Assembly: GCF_003934165.1 (NCBI RefSeq)
Contig: NZ_ML133508.1
Span: 62,001-126,000, forward strand
Direction of reading: 5' to 3'
From: Borborobacter arsenicus
GTDB taxonomy: Bacteria > Pseudomonadota > Alphaproteobacteria > Rhizobiales > Rhizobiaceae
Length of the DNA stretch: 64,000 nucleotides
Both the position numbers and the translations under genes were made by a program. Positions 52,324-61,009 of this stretch are shown here, one piece after another. Numbering within the stretch: the first letter of the stretch is position 1; every line of letters begins with the position of its first letter. The notes beneath the pieces were generated by a model. That model ran no database searches, was not told the DNA's origin, and worked only from the letters and a program-made list of their open reading frames with translations.

Positions 52324-54588
52324 ATGAAAGACAATCACGCACATTCCCTGCGGCCTTTCACCGACGAAAAAGGAGAGGGCGGATCAACCGGAATGCCGGA
52401 TGATGATCCCGTTCAGGCACTGTCGCGAATGCTCTACCGGACGGAAGAAGCTATGCGCTCGATGAACGACCTTGATCGGGCGATCGTCGAACTGAGCGAT
52501 GCCGCAGCATCGCGTCCCTCGCTGCCGCCCAGGCCTGATTGTGAGCGGGCTTCTCCCAGCGAGCCGCAAGCCCCGACACAGGAGGCGCCGCCCTCGTCCT
52601 GGAAACGGGAAGAAGTCGTTGAGGAGCAAGCACGGCCAACTGTAGTGGAGGTGGAGCCCGAAGTGCGGGTGGTCGAACCCAGCCGGCTTGATGTGACGGA
52701 AACAAAGTCCATCCCCGCCACCGCGCCTGGCATGGTGACGATTGATGATGACCGATCGCCCATCAAGGCTGATGGACGATCGCCTGACAAGGCCGGCCCG
52801 GGCAATTTGGACAAGGGTGGCGGAGGAGGGAGTGGCGGTGCGGGAGGCCAATTTCACCGTCGTCTCGGGCCGATAAATTTTGCGCAGAATTTGCGCGCGG
52901 GCCTGCAAGCGGTCAGGAAAAACCTGCTTGTCGTCATGATCTTCACAGTTGCCAGCAACATCCTGGTGCTGGCCATTCCCATCTATCTCTTCCAGATTTC
53001 GGATCGCGTTTTGACCAGCCGGTCGATCGATACGCTGATCATGCTCACAGTCGTGATCGTAGGAGCTGTTTTGCTGCAGGCGGCGCTCGATGCGATACGG
53101 CGTTTCATTCTGATGCGCACGGCCGTCGAGGTCGCAGCCCAGCTAGGTGCCCCGATCCTCAGTGCCGCCGCCCGCGCCGCCCTGCATAGCAATGGCCGCG
53201 AATATCAGACCCTGGGAGACCTTCAGCAATTGCGCTCCTTCCTGGTTTCGGGAACGCTTCTGGCATTTCTGGATGCGCCGATGGCGCCTTTTTTCATCCT
53301 GGCGGTCTTCCTTGTGCATCCGCATCTGGGATTTATCGTCGTCAGTTCGGCGCTTGCGTTGCTGGCGATCGCCGCGATCAACCAGCGCGCGACCTCCGGG
53401 GCTTTCAGTGAGGCCACCTCTCACCAGAGCAAGGCCAATCTTCATCTCGATTCCATGTCTCGCAATTCGCAGATCATCAATGCGCTGGCAATGATCCCGG
53501 AGGCGGTCAAGATATGGGGAAAGGACACGGCTGGTTCGCTCAAGGCACAGGTGGCGGCACAGGATCGCAATATCGTTTCTGCCGCCACCTCCAAGGCGGC
53601 GCGGCTTCTGACGCAAGTGGCAATGCTTGGCTGGGGTGCGTTTCTGGCCATCGAAGGCGAATTGACTGGCGGCATGGTCATCGCCGCTTCGATTATCGCC
53701 GGTAGGGCACTGGCACCTGTGGAAGGGGCCATCGAAGGCTGGAACCAGTTCATCCAATCGCGTGCAGCCTACGGGCGCATATCGACTCTGCTTCAGTCGT
53801 CGCCGCTCAATTTCGAGCGCTTGAACCTGCCGCGGCCGCAGGGCCGGCTCGATGTGGAGCGGCTGCTTTTCGTGCCGCAAGGCACCAAGCGTGTGGTGCT
53901 CAACGGCATCACTTTTTCGCTTTCGCCGGGCGATTCGCTGGCGATCATCGGCAATTCAGGCGCCGGAAAAACCACATTGGGCAAGATGCTGGTCGGCTCG
54001 ATCCTGCCGACCTCCGGCAATGTGCGGCTCGACCTGATGGACCTGCGCAACTGGGACCAGCGGCAGTTCGGCGAGAATATCGGCTATCTGCCGCAGGACG
54101 TTCAACTTTTCCCGGCTACCATCAAGGCCAATATCGCCCGCATGCGTGAAGATGCCAGCGATGCCGACATCTATCAGGCCGCGATGCTTGCCGATGTCCA
54201 TGAGATGATTGCAACGTTCCCGCAAGGCTATGAGACATTCGTGGCAGGCGACGGCGCACCGCTTTCCGGTGGCCAGAAACAGCGCATCGCGCTTGCCCGT
54301 GCCTTTTTCGGCAATCCGCGGATGGTCATTCTGGACGAGCCCAATTCCAATCTGGATAGCGCCGGGGATGCGGCGCTGGCGCGAGCGCTGGAACATGCCA
54401 AGCGCGAGAAGATTACCGTCATCACCATTACCCAACGGCCGGCCCTGCTGCGCAGCGTCGACAAGATTCTGCTGCTCACCAACGGAACGGTGTCGCTGTT
54501 CGGTGCGCGCCAGGAGGTCTTGCAGGCCTTGGCCGCACGGGGAATGGCGCCGAGTTCTGCCGGATCGTTGGCAACGCAATCGGAATGA
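52324..54588 (+). CDS. Type I secretion ABC exporter (PrtD-like) with N-terminal extension
   Basis: A 754-residue inner-membrane ABC exporter. The first ~180 residues are a charged, Pro/Glu/Gly-rich extension without a peptidase domain. A six-helix membrane domain follows (about 195-490) and then the ATPase: Walker A GNSGAGKTT (543-551), signature LSGGQ (647-651) and Walker B MVILDEPNSNLD. The usual H-loop His is Gln704 in TITQRP. It lacks the C39 domain of HlyB. With HlyD directly after it (no gap), and no TolC gene here, it should export the upstream products across both membranes. Confidence 0.93.
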   Translation: MKDNHAHSLRPFTDEKGEGGSTGMPDDDPVQALSRMLYRTEEAMRSMNDLDRAIVELSDAAASRPSLPPRPDCERASPSEPQAPTQEAPPSSWKREEVVEEQARPTVVEVEPEVRVVEPSRLDVTETKSIPATAPGMVTIDDDRSPIKADGRSPDKAGPGNLDKGGGGGSGGAGGQFHRRLGPINFAQNLRAGLQAVRKNLLVVMIFTVASNILVLAIPIYLFQISDRVLTSRSIDTLIMLTVVIVGAVLLQAALDAIRRFILMRTAVEVAAQLGAPILSAAARAALHSNGREYQTLGDLQQLRSFLVSGTLLAFLDAPMAPFFILAVFLVHPHLGFIVVSSALALLAIAAINQRATSGAFSEATSHQSKANLHLDSMSRNSQIINALAMIPEAVKIWGKDTAGSLKAQVAAQDRNIVSAATSKAARLLTQVAMLGWGAFLAIEGELTGGMVIAASIIAGRALAPVEGAIEGWNQFIQSRAAYGRISTLLQSSPLNFERLNLPRPQGRLDVERLLFVPQGTKRVVLNGITFSLSPGDSLAIIGNSGAGKTTLGKMLVGSILPTSGNVRLDLMDLRNWDQRQFGENIGYLPQDVQLFPATIKANIARMREDASDADIYQAAMLADVHEMIATFPQGYETFVAGDGAPLSGGQKQRIALARAFFGNPRMVILDEPNSNLDSAGDAALARALEHAKREKITVITITQRPALLRSVDKILLLTNGTVSLFGARQEVLQALAARGMAPSSAGSLATQSE

Positions 54589-55935
54589 ATGGGTAGCAAA
54601 GTGACTGTCGCCACGCATCACGATCCCGAATGGTACGCAGATGTGCCTCGCTCCATCCGCAAACAGGCCTTTGTCGGCCTCGCGCTGATGGCATTGAGTT
54701 TCGGCGGCTTTGGAACCTGGGCGATGACGGCACCGCTTGCTGCGGCCGTCATCGCCCAGGGCAGCTTTGTCGCGACCGGGCAAAACAAGATCGTGCAACA
54801 TCTGGAAGGCGGCATCATCAAGGAGTTACTGGTCAACGAGGGTGACCATGTCGAACTCAACCAGCCGCTTTTGCGGCTCGATGAGACGGCCGCAAAGGTC
54901 AATGAACGGCAGTTCTTTCTGCGCCGGCTACGTCTCGAGGGGATTGTCGCGCGCCTGTCTGCCGAGGCCGCTGGGCTGAAGAAGATCAATTTCCCTCAAA
55001 TCATCCGGGAAAATCGCGGCGATGACGACGTGGCTTCCATCGTCGCCGGCCAGGAGCTCAATTTCCAGGCGTCACGCAGCAAGCTCGAGAGCGAAATCAG
55101 CCTTCTCACCCAGAATATGAAGGCGCTCGAATTCAGAGCGAGCGGCTATCAGCAACAGTTCGATTCGATGGAAAGACAGCTCGAACTGCTGGGAGAGGAA
55201 TATGAAGGCAAGAAAGTGCTCTTGAAGCAGGGCTTGCTGCGCAAGACCGAAATCAAAGCCATTGAGCGTGCAATGGCCGATGCGGAAGGGCAGATGGGAC
55301 GGCTGGCGGCCGAGGTTTCGGAAACCGATGCGCAGATCGTCAAACATAAACAGCAGGTCGACCAGACGCTTGCCGCCTACAGACAGGCCGCGCTTGATGA
55401 ATTGCAAAGCGTAGAGGCCGATCTTGACAGCGTTCGTCAGCAATCGCGTGAGGCGGAGAATGTTCTGGGACGCGCTACGATCCATGCGCCGGTAGCCGGA
55501 ACGGTGGTGCGCATGCTCTATCACACCTCGGGCGGTGTTATCGAAAGCGGCAAGAGCATTATGGAAATTTTGCCGGCCGATGTGCCCCTCGTCATCGAAA
55601 CGCTGGTTCCGCGAACGGAAATCGACAATGTCAGGGTCGGGCAGAAGGCCACGGTTCAACTCATCGCCCTCAATCGCCGCACGACCCCGGTATTGAACGG
55701 TGAAGTCTACTATGTTTCTGCAGACTCCCTGCCTGACGCCAGCGGCGATCAGAGGCACGAAGCCTATCTCGCCCGAATCAATCTTCCGGTCAGCGAACTG
55801 TCGAGGGTACCGGGATTTTCGCCTACCCCAGGCATGCCGGTGCAGGTTATGATCCAGACGGCCGAGCGGACATTCTTCTCCTATCTGATCAAGCCGATCA
55901 CGGATAGCATGTCGCGCGCCTTCATCGAGCAGTGA
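54589..55935 (+). CDS. HlyD-family type I secretion periplasmic adaptor
   Basis: A 448-residue membrane-fusion protein. One N-terminal anchor (about residues 27-47) precedes lipoyl half-domains (VIAQGSFVATGQNKIVQHLE and IHAPVAGTVVRMLYHTSGG) that flank a long coiled coil (about 95-300), and a C-terminal beta domain with RVGQKATVQLIAL. The family links the inner-membrane ABC exporter with an outer-membrane TolC channel. The ATG starts immediately after the exporter stop, so the two are one translational unit. The TolC partner must lie elsewhere. Confidence 0.95.
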   Translation: MGSKVTVATHHDPEWYADVPRSIRKQAFVGLALMALSFGGFGTWAMTAPLAAAVIAQGSFVATGQNKIVQHLEGGIIKELLVNEGDHVELNQPLLRLDETAAKVNERQFFLRRLRLEGIVARLSAEAAGLKKINFPQIIRENRGDDDVASIVAGQELNFQASRSKLESEISLLTQNMKALEFRASGYQQQFDSMERQLELLGEEYEGKKVLLKQGLLRKTEIKAIERAMADAEGQMGRLAAEVSETDAQIVKHKQQVDQTLAAYRQAALDELQSVEADLDSVRQQSREAENVLGRATIHAPVAGTVVRMLYHTSGGVIESGKSIMEILPADVPLVIETLVPRTEIDNVRVGQKATVQLIALNRRTTPVLNGEVYYVSADSLPDASGDQRHEAYLARINLPVSELSRVPGFSPTPGMPVQVMIQTAERTFFSYLIKPITDSMSRAFIEQ

Positions 55936-56485
55936 CGTACCCTCGATGTAGCATAGAACGGCTGGTGCGATGTGCTGAGCGCTATCAGCGCCTGCTCATT
56001 CCTGGCATTTGCCGTTATGCAGGCATCCGCAACCACACAGCTATTGGCATGAACGACGCCGATGATACTGGCATCCCCACGTGCTTCGGCGCAGGCATTG
56101 AGGTTGACGATGACGTTGATGCGCGTTTCCGCCTGCCGCAGTCGGCTTGTGGATTCAGTGTGATCGGCAACTGCAACCTGTTTTGGCCAGTTGGCTGCCG
56201 CTCCGATATCTTTGTCGTAGCGCGGGCTGAGATATTTCCTTGAACCGGATCGCTTCCAGCACAGACCACCAAGGCGTGGCCTGAGGCGGCCACGGTCGCC
56301 TGTCCGAACTGAGCTTTAGGGAACAATTATTCTTTCAGTTCTGATTCTTCGGCGCATTGTCGACCATTCTGTGTTACCGGTGCTGTGGGGTGAAGGCTCG
56401 GCGGTCCACATCACTTTGTGGAACCAGGCTCTTGGGGTTCGGACCTTCCTGACTACATTGACAACAGGAAAGCTGAGAGGTCCTC
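55936..56485. other. Intergenic region without a recognised gene
   Basis: About 550 bp after the secretion operon. Several frames stay open for about 100 codons (plus strand 55932-56243; minus strand 56015-56326 and another minus frame), but none has a clear start with a ribosome site or a recognisable family. It may be a decayed gene. GAGAGGTC precedes the next gene. Confidence 0.4.
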
Positions 56486-57415
56486 ATGGCACGGAAAGCG
56501 GTTGGCGGGTCGTCTGCAGGTGAAGGCGCAGAGCCGTCCACCACGCCGCCGAGGACGAAACGCCGCAAGAAGATCGCTGTAGGGCTGTTCAGTCCGCACG
56601 TGATTTCGGCATTGCGGCAGGAACGAAAATCCTACATTGCCCACCAAAGTCGGGAAAGTGATGGCGACGCCCTTGTCGCTTCTTACAACATCCACAAGGG
56701 TGTGGGCCTTGACCGCCGGTTCGATCCCTACCGGACAATCTCGGTCATCAAGGAAATCGGCGCGGATGTGATTGCCCTGCAGGAGGCCGACCAGCGCTTT
56801 GGCGATCGTGCCGGCCTGCTCGATCTTGCAGCGCTCAAGCGCGAGTGTGGCCTGATCCCTGTTCCGATGGAAATCCAGCAAGGGGGGCACGGCTGGCACG
56901 GCAATGTCATTTTGTATCGCGACGGCACGGTTACCGCTGCTCACCAGATCGCCTTGCCGGGTGTCGAGCCTCGCGGTGCACTGGTAGTTGACCTCAAGCT
57001 TACCAGCGGCCCGCTGCGCATCATTGCGGCGCATCTCGGCCTGCTACGTCGCTCGCGGGCCCAGCAGGTCAAGGCGCTTCTGTCTGCGGCAAGCTTCGAC
57101 GACGGCACGCCGACTGTGCTCGTCGGTGATCTCAATGAATGGCGACTGGGCAAGCGATCGTCATTGCAGGGCCTGGCGCCGGCATTCGGTCCTCTCCATG
57201 CTGCCATCCCGAGCTTTCCGTCCCGTTTTCCAGTGTGGGCACTCGATCGCGTTCTCGGCAATCCGCACAGTCTCATTTCCAGCGTGGAGTTGCACGAAAC
57301 CCCGCTGGCACGCATCGCCTCCGACCATCTGCCGATCAAGGCGGTCATCAGCCTGTCGGAGGGAAAAAGCACCGGCGACAAACAGAAATCGCGCGATTTG
57401 GCCGCCGCCGCATAG
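56486..57415 (+). CDS. Endonuclease/exonuclease/phosphatase family protein
   Basis: A 309-residue metal-dependent phosphoesterase. After a basic, low-complexity N terminus (1-50) the family residues appear in order: Asn in VASYNIHKGVG, Glu in VIALQEADQRFG, His in IIAAHLGLLRRSR, Asp/Asn in LVGDLNEWRLG and the final Asp-His in IASDHLPIKA. Substrates range from DNA to phospholipids and cannot be told here. The basic N terminus might bind membrane or nucleic acid. It stands alone between the secretion operon and the tRNA. Confidence 0.88.
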   Translation: MARKAVGGSSAGEGAEPSTTPPRTKRRKKIAVGLFSPHVISALRQERKSYIAHQSRESDGDALVASYNIHKGVGLDRRFDPYRTISVIKEIGADVIALQEADQRFGDRAGLLDLAALKRECGLIPVPMEIQQGGHGWHGNVILYRDGTVTAAHQIALPGVEPRGALVVDLKLTSGPLRIIAAHLGLLRRSRAQQVKALLSAASFDDGTPTVLVGDLNEWRLGKRSSLQGLAPAFGPLHAAIPSFPSRFPVWALDRVLGNPHSLISSVELHETPLARIASDHLPIKAVISLSEGKSTGDKQKSRDLAAAA

Positions 57416-57711
57416 CCGCCGTCTTACCGGCGATCGCACGTGGCAACCCCGTCGAATCATTGGCCGCTTTTCCAAAATATGGTTTAGCTTGACCGCGTGT
57501 GTACAAACCGATGCGAAGCTTGCCCTGATAGAAAGCACAATCGCGCGCTCGCATATCGTCGCGGAACGCGCAGTTGTGGTCACATGCATGTGAGATGAAA
57601 GATTTGCTACAAGCCCGCTTGCATTTCGTTCAGTCAGTCGCTAGGTAGCACTTCTCATTCGCAGCCGGGCGGATCGGCCGGCTAGCGACGATCGTTTATG
57701 CGGTCGGTTGC

Positions 57712-57788
57712 GCGCCCGTAGCTCAGCTGGATAGAGCACCAGACTACGAATCTGGGGGTCAGAGGTTCGAATCCTTTCGGGCGCGCCA
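57712..57788 (+). tRNA. tRNA-Arg (anticodon ACG)
   Basis: A 77-base tRNA with encoded CCA. The acceptor arms GCGCCCG and CGGGCGC pair perfectly, the D arm is GCTCAGCTGGATAGAGC, the anticodon loop CTACGAA holds ACG, and the T arm contains GGTTCGAATCC. No integrase or duplicated tRNA end is seen next to it. Confidence 0.98.
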
Positions 57789-57965
57789 ATTCTCTATGAT
57801 ACCGGAACAAAGAACTCTTCAAGCGGGATTTGAGCGGTGTGGATCGGTGGGGCGGCCGGACGACTTGCCGATATTCGCAAAAACTTTGCCCGTCGCTCAT
57901 GCTCTGGGCGAAAATCATGAATCGCCGATCACGCCCCACCCCTGATCAAAAATACCCGCCGACGC

Positions 57966-59060
57966 CTATTCACCCGGCAGGATGTGGGTGGCATCGGGGC
58001 GCCAGGAGACCCACACCTGGGCGCCCGGCTCGAGATTGAGCTGTTCGAGTTCGTCGTGGCTCTTCTGGACCTTGATCTCGATGCGCTCGGCACCTTCCAG
58101 ATGGATGACGGCAGTGGCGCCGACAAACTCCTCGCCGACCACGGATGCCTGCAGCCGGTTCAGCCTATCCTCTGGTGGCCGGTTGCTCAGGTGCAGCCTG
58201 TCGTCAGAAACCACGAATGTGGCCTTGTTACCCTTTGAAAGCGGCTTGGCTGCGTTCGGCACAACGTCGAATTCGCCCGCAGGGGTCGATATCTTGACGG
58301 CTGCTTCACTCACATTCGAGACCTCGCCGGCAAATATGTTCGACGAGCCAAGGAATTCGGCGACGAACTTCGTACGCGGCGCGCGGTAGATCTCCTGCGG
58401 GTTGCCGATCTGCTCGATACGCCCCCGGCTCATGATGACGACGCGGTCGGCCATCGAGAAGGCCTCCGACTGGCTGTGCGTGACATAGACGAAGGTGATG
58501 CCAAGTTCGCGCTGCAAGTTCGAAAGCACCGACTGCATGCGCACCTTGAGATGGGCATCGAGGGCCGACAGCGGCTCGTCGAGCAGAAGGATCTGCGGCT
58601 CCGTCACCAGCGAGCGCGCCAGCGCCACGCGCTGGCGCTGGCCGCCGGAAAGATGCGCTACGTTGCGGTCGGCAAATTCGGTGATTTGCATGCGCTCCAG
58701 CCACTTGTCGACCCGGCGCCTTCGCGCGGCCTTGTCGGCCCCACGCATGCGAAGGCTGAACTCGACATTCTCGCGCACGGTCAGGAAAGGAAACAGCGCC
58801 AGGCTTTGCCACACCATCGGCGTGTCGCGGTTCCAGGTCGGCAAATCGTTGATGCGCTTGCCGTCGAGCCTTATCTCTCCTTCAGAAGGCGCTTCAAGGC
58901 CTGCCAGCATCCTCAAGGTGGTGGTCTTTCCGCAACCGCTGGAGCCCATGATGGCGAGGAACTCGCCCTTACGAATCTCAAGGTTCAGTTTTTCGACCGC
59001 AACGAAGTTGCCGAAGCGCTTCGCCACACCGTCGAAGACGACAAGGGCCTGATCAGTCAT
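57966..59060 (-). CDS. Polyamine-type ABC transporter ATP-binding protein
   Basis: A 364-residue PotA-like ATPase. The ABC domain has Walker A GSSGCGKTT, signature LSGGQRQR and Walker B LLDEPLSALD; the C-terminal TOBE domain (about 280-355) includes LEPGAQVWVSWRPDATHIL. It energises import of spermidine, putrescine or a related amine. ATG 59060 overlaps the upstream permease stop by four bases. It is the last gene of a binding-protein / permease / permease / ATPase series read on the minus strand. Confidence 0.93.
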   Translation of the reverse strand: MTDQALVVFDGVAKRFGNFVAVEKLNLEIRKGEFLAIMGSSGCGKTTTLRMLAGLEAPSEGEIRLDGKRINDLPTWNRDTPMVWQSLALFPFLTVRENVEFSLRMRGADKAARRRRVDKWLERMQITEFADRNVAHLSGGQRQRVALARSLVTEPQILLLDEPLSALDAHLKVRMQSVLSNLQRELGITFVYVTHSQSEAFSMADRVVIMSRGRIEQIGNPQEIYRAPRTKFVAEFLGSSNIFAGEVSNVSEAAVKISTPAGEFDVVPNAAKPLSKGNKATFVVSDDRLHLSNRPPEDRLNRLQASVVGEEFVGATAVIHLEGAERIEIKVQKSHDELEQLNLEPGAQVWVSWRPDATHILPGE

Positions 59061-59905
59061 GGCGTGACTACTCCAATATCTGCTGGGGCGGCGGCACTGG
59101 TGGTGGCAGGCGTACCACTGCGTCTCATGAGAAGAATCTGGGCGAGCACCACCAGGGTCATCGAGGCGATGAAGACAAAGGTGCCGATTACATTGATGCG
59201 CGGGCTGACCTGGCCTTGCAGGAAGCCGAGCACCTTCACCGGCAGCGTCTCGTTAAGGCCGGACACGAACCAGGCAACCGCGAATTCGTCGAAGGACACC
59301 GCCATGGTGATGAACAGGGCGGCAAAGATGGCCGGCTTGCAGAAAGGAATGATGACGTGCCGCATGGCCATCCATTCCGAGGCGCCGAGATTCCAGGCGG
59401 CCGCCTCCAGGGAGGGGTCCATTTGCGACAATCTCAGCCGGCAGATCGCCATGGCGAAAGGCGCGCACATCACGACATGGGCGATGATGACGGAATAGAT
59501 AGCGCCTGAAAGCGAGATGTTGGACAGGAACGCAAGCATCGCAAGGCCGAGGATGACCACGGGGATTGTCGGCGGCAGCAGGGCGAGCGCCATATAGACC
59601 GACTTGCCGAAGAACTTGTAGCGGAAGTCGGTATAGGCGGCGCCGAAGCCGATGGCTGTGGCCAGGGCCGAAACCACGACGCCGGCAATCAGCGTGTTGC
59701 GCAGCCCCTCCCATATCAGCGGGTCGGCCCATACGGCCTCGTACCAGATCATCGAGAACCCGCCGAGCGGAAGTGAAGGGAACCGGTCGACATTGAACGA
59801 GAAGACGAAGCTCGCTGCGATTGGCGCAAAGATGAAGCCGAAGGACAAAAGAACGTAGAGCTTCAGTGCCCAGTCGATCAGTCGATTGCTATTGAAGCTA
59901 TTCAT
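59057..59905 (-). CDS. Polyamine-type ABC transporter permease (PotC-like)
   Basis: A 282-residue inner-membrane permease of the PotC class with six hydrophobic segments. The ATPase-contacting loop reads LEAAAWNLGASEWMAMRHVI. It overlaps both neighbours by four bases, which ties the three genes together. It pairs with the PotB-like subunit. Confidence 0.92.
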   Translation of the reverse strand: MNSFNSNRLIDWALKLYVLLSFGFIFAPIAASFVFSFNVDRFPSLPLGGFSMIWYEAVWADPLIWEGLRNTLIAGVVVSALATAIGFGAAYTDFRYKFFGKSVYMALALLPPTIPVVILGLAMLAFLSNISLSGAIYSVIIAHVVMCAPFAMAICRLRLSQMDPSLEAAAWNLGASEWMAMRHVIIPFCKPAIFAALFITMAVSFDEFAVAWFVSGLNETLPVKVLGFLQGQVSPRINVIGTFVFIASMTLVVLAQILLMRRSGTPATTSAAAPADIGVVTP

Positions 59906-60747
59906 CGTCCGCGCTCCCTATAGGCGAAGCTTACGGCCGCAAAAGCCACAGCAAGCAAGGTTGCGATCATGGTAAGTGCGATCACCGCCGCCCTCGGCCA
60001 CTGCTGGCCCGATTTGGTGGTGTCGGTGATCAGGATGGACAGCGTCGGCGGGTCACCACCGCCGAGATAGAGCGGGCTGACGAAATCGCCGAAAGTGAGG
60101 ATGAAACAGAAAAGCGCGGCAATGACGAGACCGACCTTCGCCGATGGAACGATCACCTCGAACACGGTACGCAGGCGGCCGCAGTGTAAATTATGTGCCG
60201 CCTCGATCAGCGTTTTGTCGACAAAAACCAGGCTGAACAATTGCAGCAGCACCACCAGCGGGAAGCTCAGCGTCAGATAGCCGATCATCACGCCGAAGGA
60301 AGAATTGAGCATGCCGAAGGGGCCGATCCCGACCTGGGCAAAGAGCGCATTGAATATGCCGTTGTCGGACAGGAATATCTGCCAGGAATAGACGCGCACC
60401 AGATAGGAGGTGAAGAAGGGGATCACCATCAGGAATATCGCCCAGCGGCGAGCGGTTTCTGAAAGCTTGAAGGCGATGGCATAGGCGCAGGGAAAGGCCA
60501 AAATGCTGGTGATGACTGCCGCAGAGGCGGATAGCAGGAAGGTACGCAGATAGGCCTGCCAGAACACCGCCCGCCCCAACATCCGTGTCCAGTTGTCCGG
60601 ATTGAAGTCCGGCTCCATGCGGAAATTACGGACCGACCAGAAGGAAAGCGCAATCAGGAAGAGCAGCGGCGCAAGGAAGAACAAGGCCTGCCAGACAAGC
60701 ATCGGCAGCGAAAATGTCAGGCCATAGAAAGTGATGGATTTCCGCAT
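59902..60747 (-). CDS. Polyamine-type ABC transporter permease (PotB-like)
   Basis: A 281-residue inner-membrane permease of the PotB class with six hydrophobic segments, starting MRKSITFYGLTFSLPMLVWQ. The coupling loop includes IEAAHNLHCGRLRTVFEVIV. It forms the channel with the PotC-like subunit. About 260 bp, holding a palindrome, separate it from the binding-protein gene upstream. Confidence 0.92.
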   Translation of the reverse strand: MRKSITFYGLTFSLPMLVWQALFFLAPLLFLIALSFWSVRNFRMEPDFNPDNWTRMLGRAVFWQAYLRTFLLSASAAVITSILAFPCAYAIAFKLSETARRWAIFLMVIPFFTSYLVRVYSWQIFLSDNGIFNALFAQVGIGPFGMLNSSFGVMIGYLTLSFPLVVLLQLFSLVFVDKTLIEAAHNLHCGRLRTVFEVIVPSAKVGLVIAALFCFILTFGDFVSPLYLGGGDPPTLSILITDTTKSGQQWPRAAVIALTMIATLLAVAFAAVSFAYRERGR

Positions 60748-60871
60748 TGCGCCAGTCCGGTTGTGGGCCTGTCAAGGCATCGCCATTCAAGGCCGGAAGA
60801 AACAGGCGGGCCGATAGCCCACCCAAGATCATGACGACGTTTCCGCGCCATCATATTCCATCTCTTGATGG

Positions 60872-60907
60872 AGGATCATCCCGAAAATCGGCTTCGGGAT
60901 CATGCTC
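60872..60907. repeat. Intergenic palindrome related to copies A and B
   Basis: GGATCATCCCGAAAATCGGC continues into TTCGGGATCATGCTC. The outer motif GGGATCATGCTC and the CCCGAA/TTCGGG arms match the palindromic part of the elements at 4699-4796 and 24225-24322, but the inner loop differs and the tail is absent. It lies between the binding protein and the permease genes of one transporter. Confidence 0.65.
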
Positions 60908-61009
60908 TGGCTTCCGACATCCGCATGACCCAGCCGGGCTTGAATGGCGGCCACGCAGCAGTCATGCGCAACTCAGACGCCCATGCACCGGCTTGCGCCA
61001 TATTGGGCG

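Noticed and set aside
57712-57788. tRNA-Arg as an integration site for a mobile island
   Set aside because: No integrase gene, no repeated tRNA 3' end and no composition break were seen on either side within the window.
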